64,000 nt of DNA from CAIWHR01 sp963708855 (GTDB taxonomy: Bacteria > Pseudomonadota > Gammaproteobacteria > Burkholderiales > Casimicrobiaceae). The notes beneath the pieces were generated by a model, which saw only the letters and a program-made list of their open reading frames with translations, made no database searches and had not been told where the DNA came from. Below, piece after piece: positions 63,570 through 64,000 of the stretch. The stretch spans positions 60,404-124,403 of the forward strand of contig CAVPUM010000027.1 of assembly GCA_963708855.1 (NCBI GenBank), read 5' to 3'. The position numbers were made by a program, and so were the translations under genes. The first letter of the stretch is position 1, and every line of letters begins with the position of its first letter.

Positions 63570-63862
63570 GCAAAAAACTGAAGATCACCCGTGGGTCTGG
63601 CAACGTCTTTACCGACATCGGTTTCGACAAGGACGAAGCCGAGAACCTGAGACTGCGCGCGGAACTGATGATGCGCATCGAGGATCACTACAAGAAAAGC
63701 GGCGCGCCGCAAGCGGAAACAGCGAAGAGTTTGGGGCTCACGGCGCCGCGTTTCAACGCGCTGCTAAAGGGAAAGATCGAACTGTTCAGCCTGGACGCGC
63801 TGGTCAACATCGCCACGCGGGCGGGGCTGAGCGTGCGGCTTCTCGTGAAGAAGGCTGCGTGA
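63566..63862 (+). CDS. HigA-like XRE antitoxin
   Basis: A 98-residue protein, ATG overlapping the toxin stop (ATGA). It contains a helix-turn-helix, QAETAKSLGLTAPRFNALLKG, of the HTH_37 type, preceded by VFTDIGFDKDEAENLRLRAELM, which is typical of antitoxins paired with Gp49-like toxins. It should neutralise the toxin and repress the operon. It likely stabilises the integrative element. The last 138 bases of the window hold nothing I can identify. Confidence 0.88.
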   Translation: MSKKLKITRGSGNVFTDIGFDKDEAENLRLRAELMMRIEDHYKKSGAPQAETAKSLGLTAPRFNALLKGKIELFSLDALVNIATRAGLSVRLLVKKAA

Positions 63863-64000
63863 CGGAGGCATGAGGTCCCATCGCCCAGGGGCGGCTCATC
63901 AATGCGATTAGGCTTTCGGTCGCATACGCCGATTTGTGCACCCACACCTGGGAGTATTTTCCTCATGGCGTTACCCCCGGTTCATGCAAGTTCATTACGA

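Overview
The window is high-GC DNA from a betaproteobacterium, most likely Burkholderiales or a relative. The evidence is gene order and content: aroA-cmk-rpsA-ihfB-lapA-lapB-pyrF, then ribF-ileS-lspA-ispH, DUF2069, the cysI-DUF934 pair, and an intergenic repeat whose complement reads SERSERGG. I saw no complete tRNA, rRNA or CRISPR array, and no IS element.

Region 1 (1-11 kb) is intact housekeeping DNA on the plus strand: end of aroA, cmk, rpsA, ihfB, lapA, lapB, pyrF, a UDP-glucose dehydrogenase, a heptose kinase and radA. Arginase and an orphan basic-amino-acid ABC ATPase follow on the minus strand, then a VapC remnant, a SIMPL-domain protein and pyruvate kinase.

Region 2 (14-31.6 kb) is a purine-salvage and nitrogen-scavenging locus. 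Leftward genes encode 8-oxoguanine deaminase, guanine deaminase, the membrane urate hydroxylase PuuD, a BMP-type purine/nucleoside ABC transporter (binding protein, two permeases, double ATPase) and xanthine dehydrogenase (XdhC, B, A). Rightward genes encode allantoinase PuuE, an allantoate amidohydrolase-like enzyme and an M20 hydrolase. Together they would take guanine or 8-oxoguanine towards allantoate, with the 5-hydroxyisourate and OHCU steps missing here. Nearly every leftward gene carries one or more single-base frameshifts, although motifs and overall length are preserved. Similar lesions occur in ribF, a DUF1330 gene, an aldo/keto reductase and a molybdopterin oxidoreductase, so I favour local sequence errors over gene decay.

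Region 3 (31.6-52.6 kb) holds siroheme-dependent assimilatory reduction (CbiX-like chelatase, CysI-like reductase, DUF934), a NUDIX hydrolase, an alpha/beta hydrolase, a PilZ-like protein, a 78-bp tandem repeat, DUF2069, and the ribF-ileS-lspA-ispH operon. It continues with a J-like protein, the aldo/keto reductase and molybdopterin oxidoreductase, a LexA/UmuD-like repressor divergent from an exonuclease-GIY-YIG nuclease, an M20 dipeptidase and a VWA protein. Two GAAC-N4-GTTC operators sit in the lexA-like/nuclease promoter.

Region 4 (52.7-58.8 kb) has a membrane J-domain protein, a compact cellulose-like operon (GT2 synthase, BcsS-like outer-membrane protein, GH12 lipoprotein), pirin and the truncated tail of an azoreductase. 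Region 5 (58.8-64 kb) is mobile DNA. Two tyrosine integrases are each preceded by a copy of the 3' half of a tRNA-Glu gene, which indicates tandem integrative elements. The first carries two paralogous small membrane proteins; the second starts with a HigB/HigA-type toxin-antitoxin pair and continues beyond the window.
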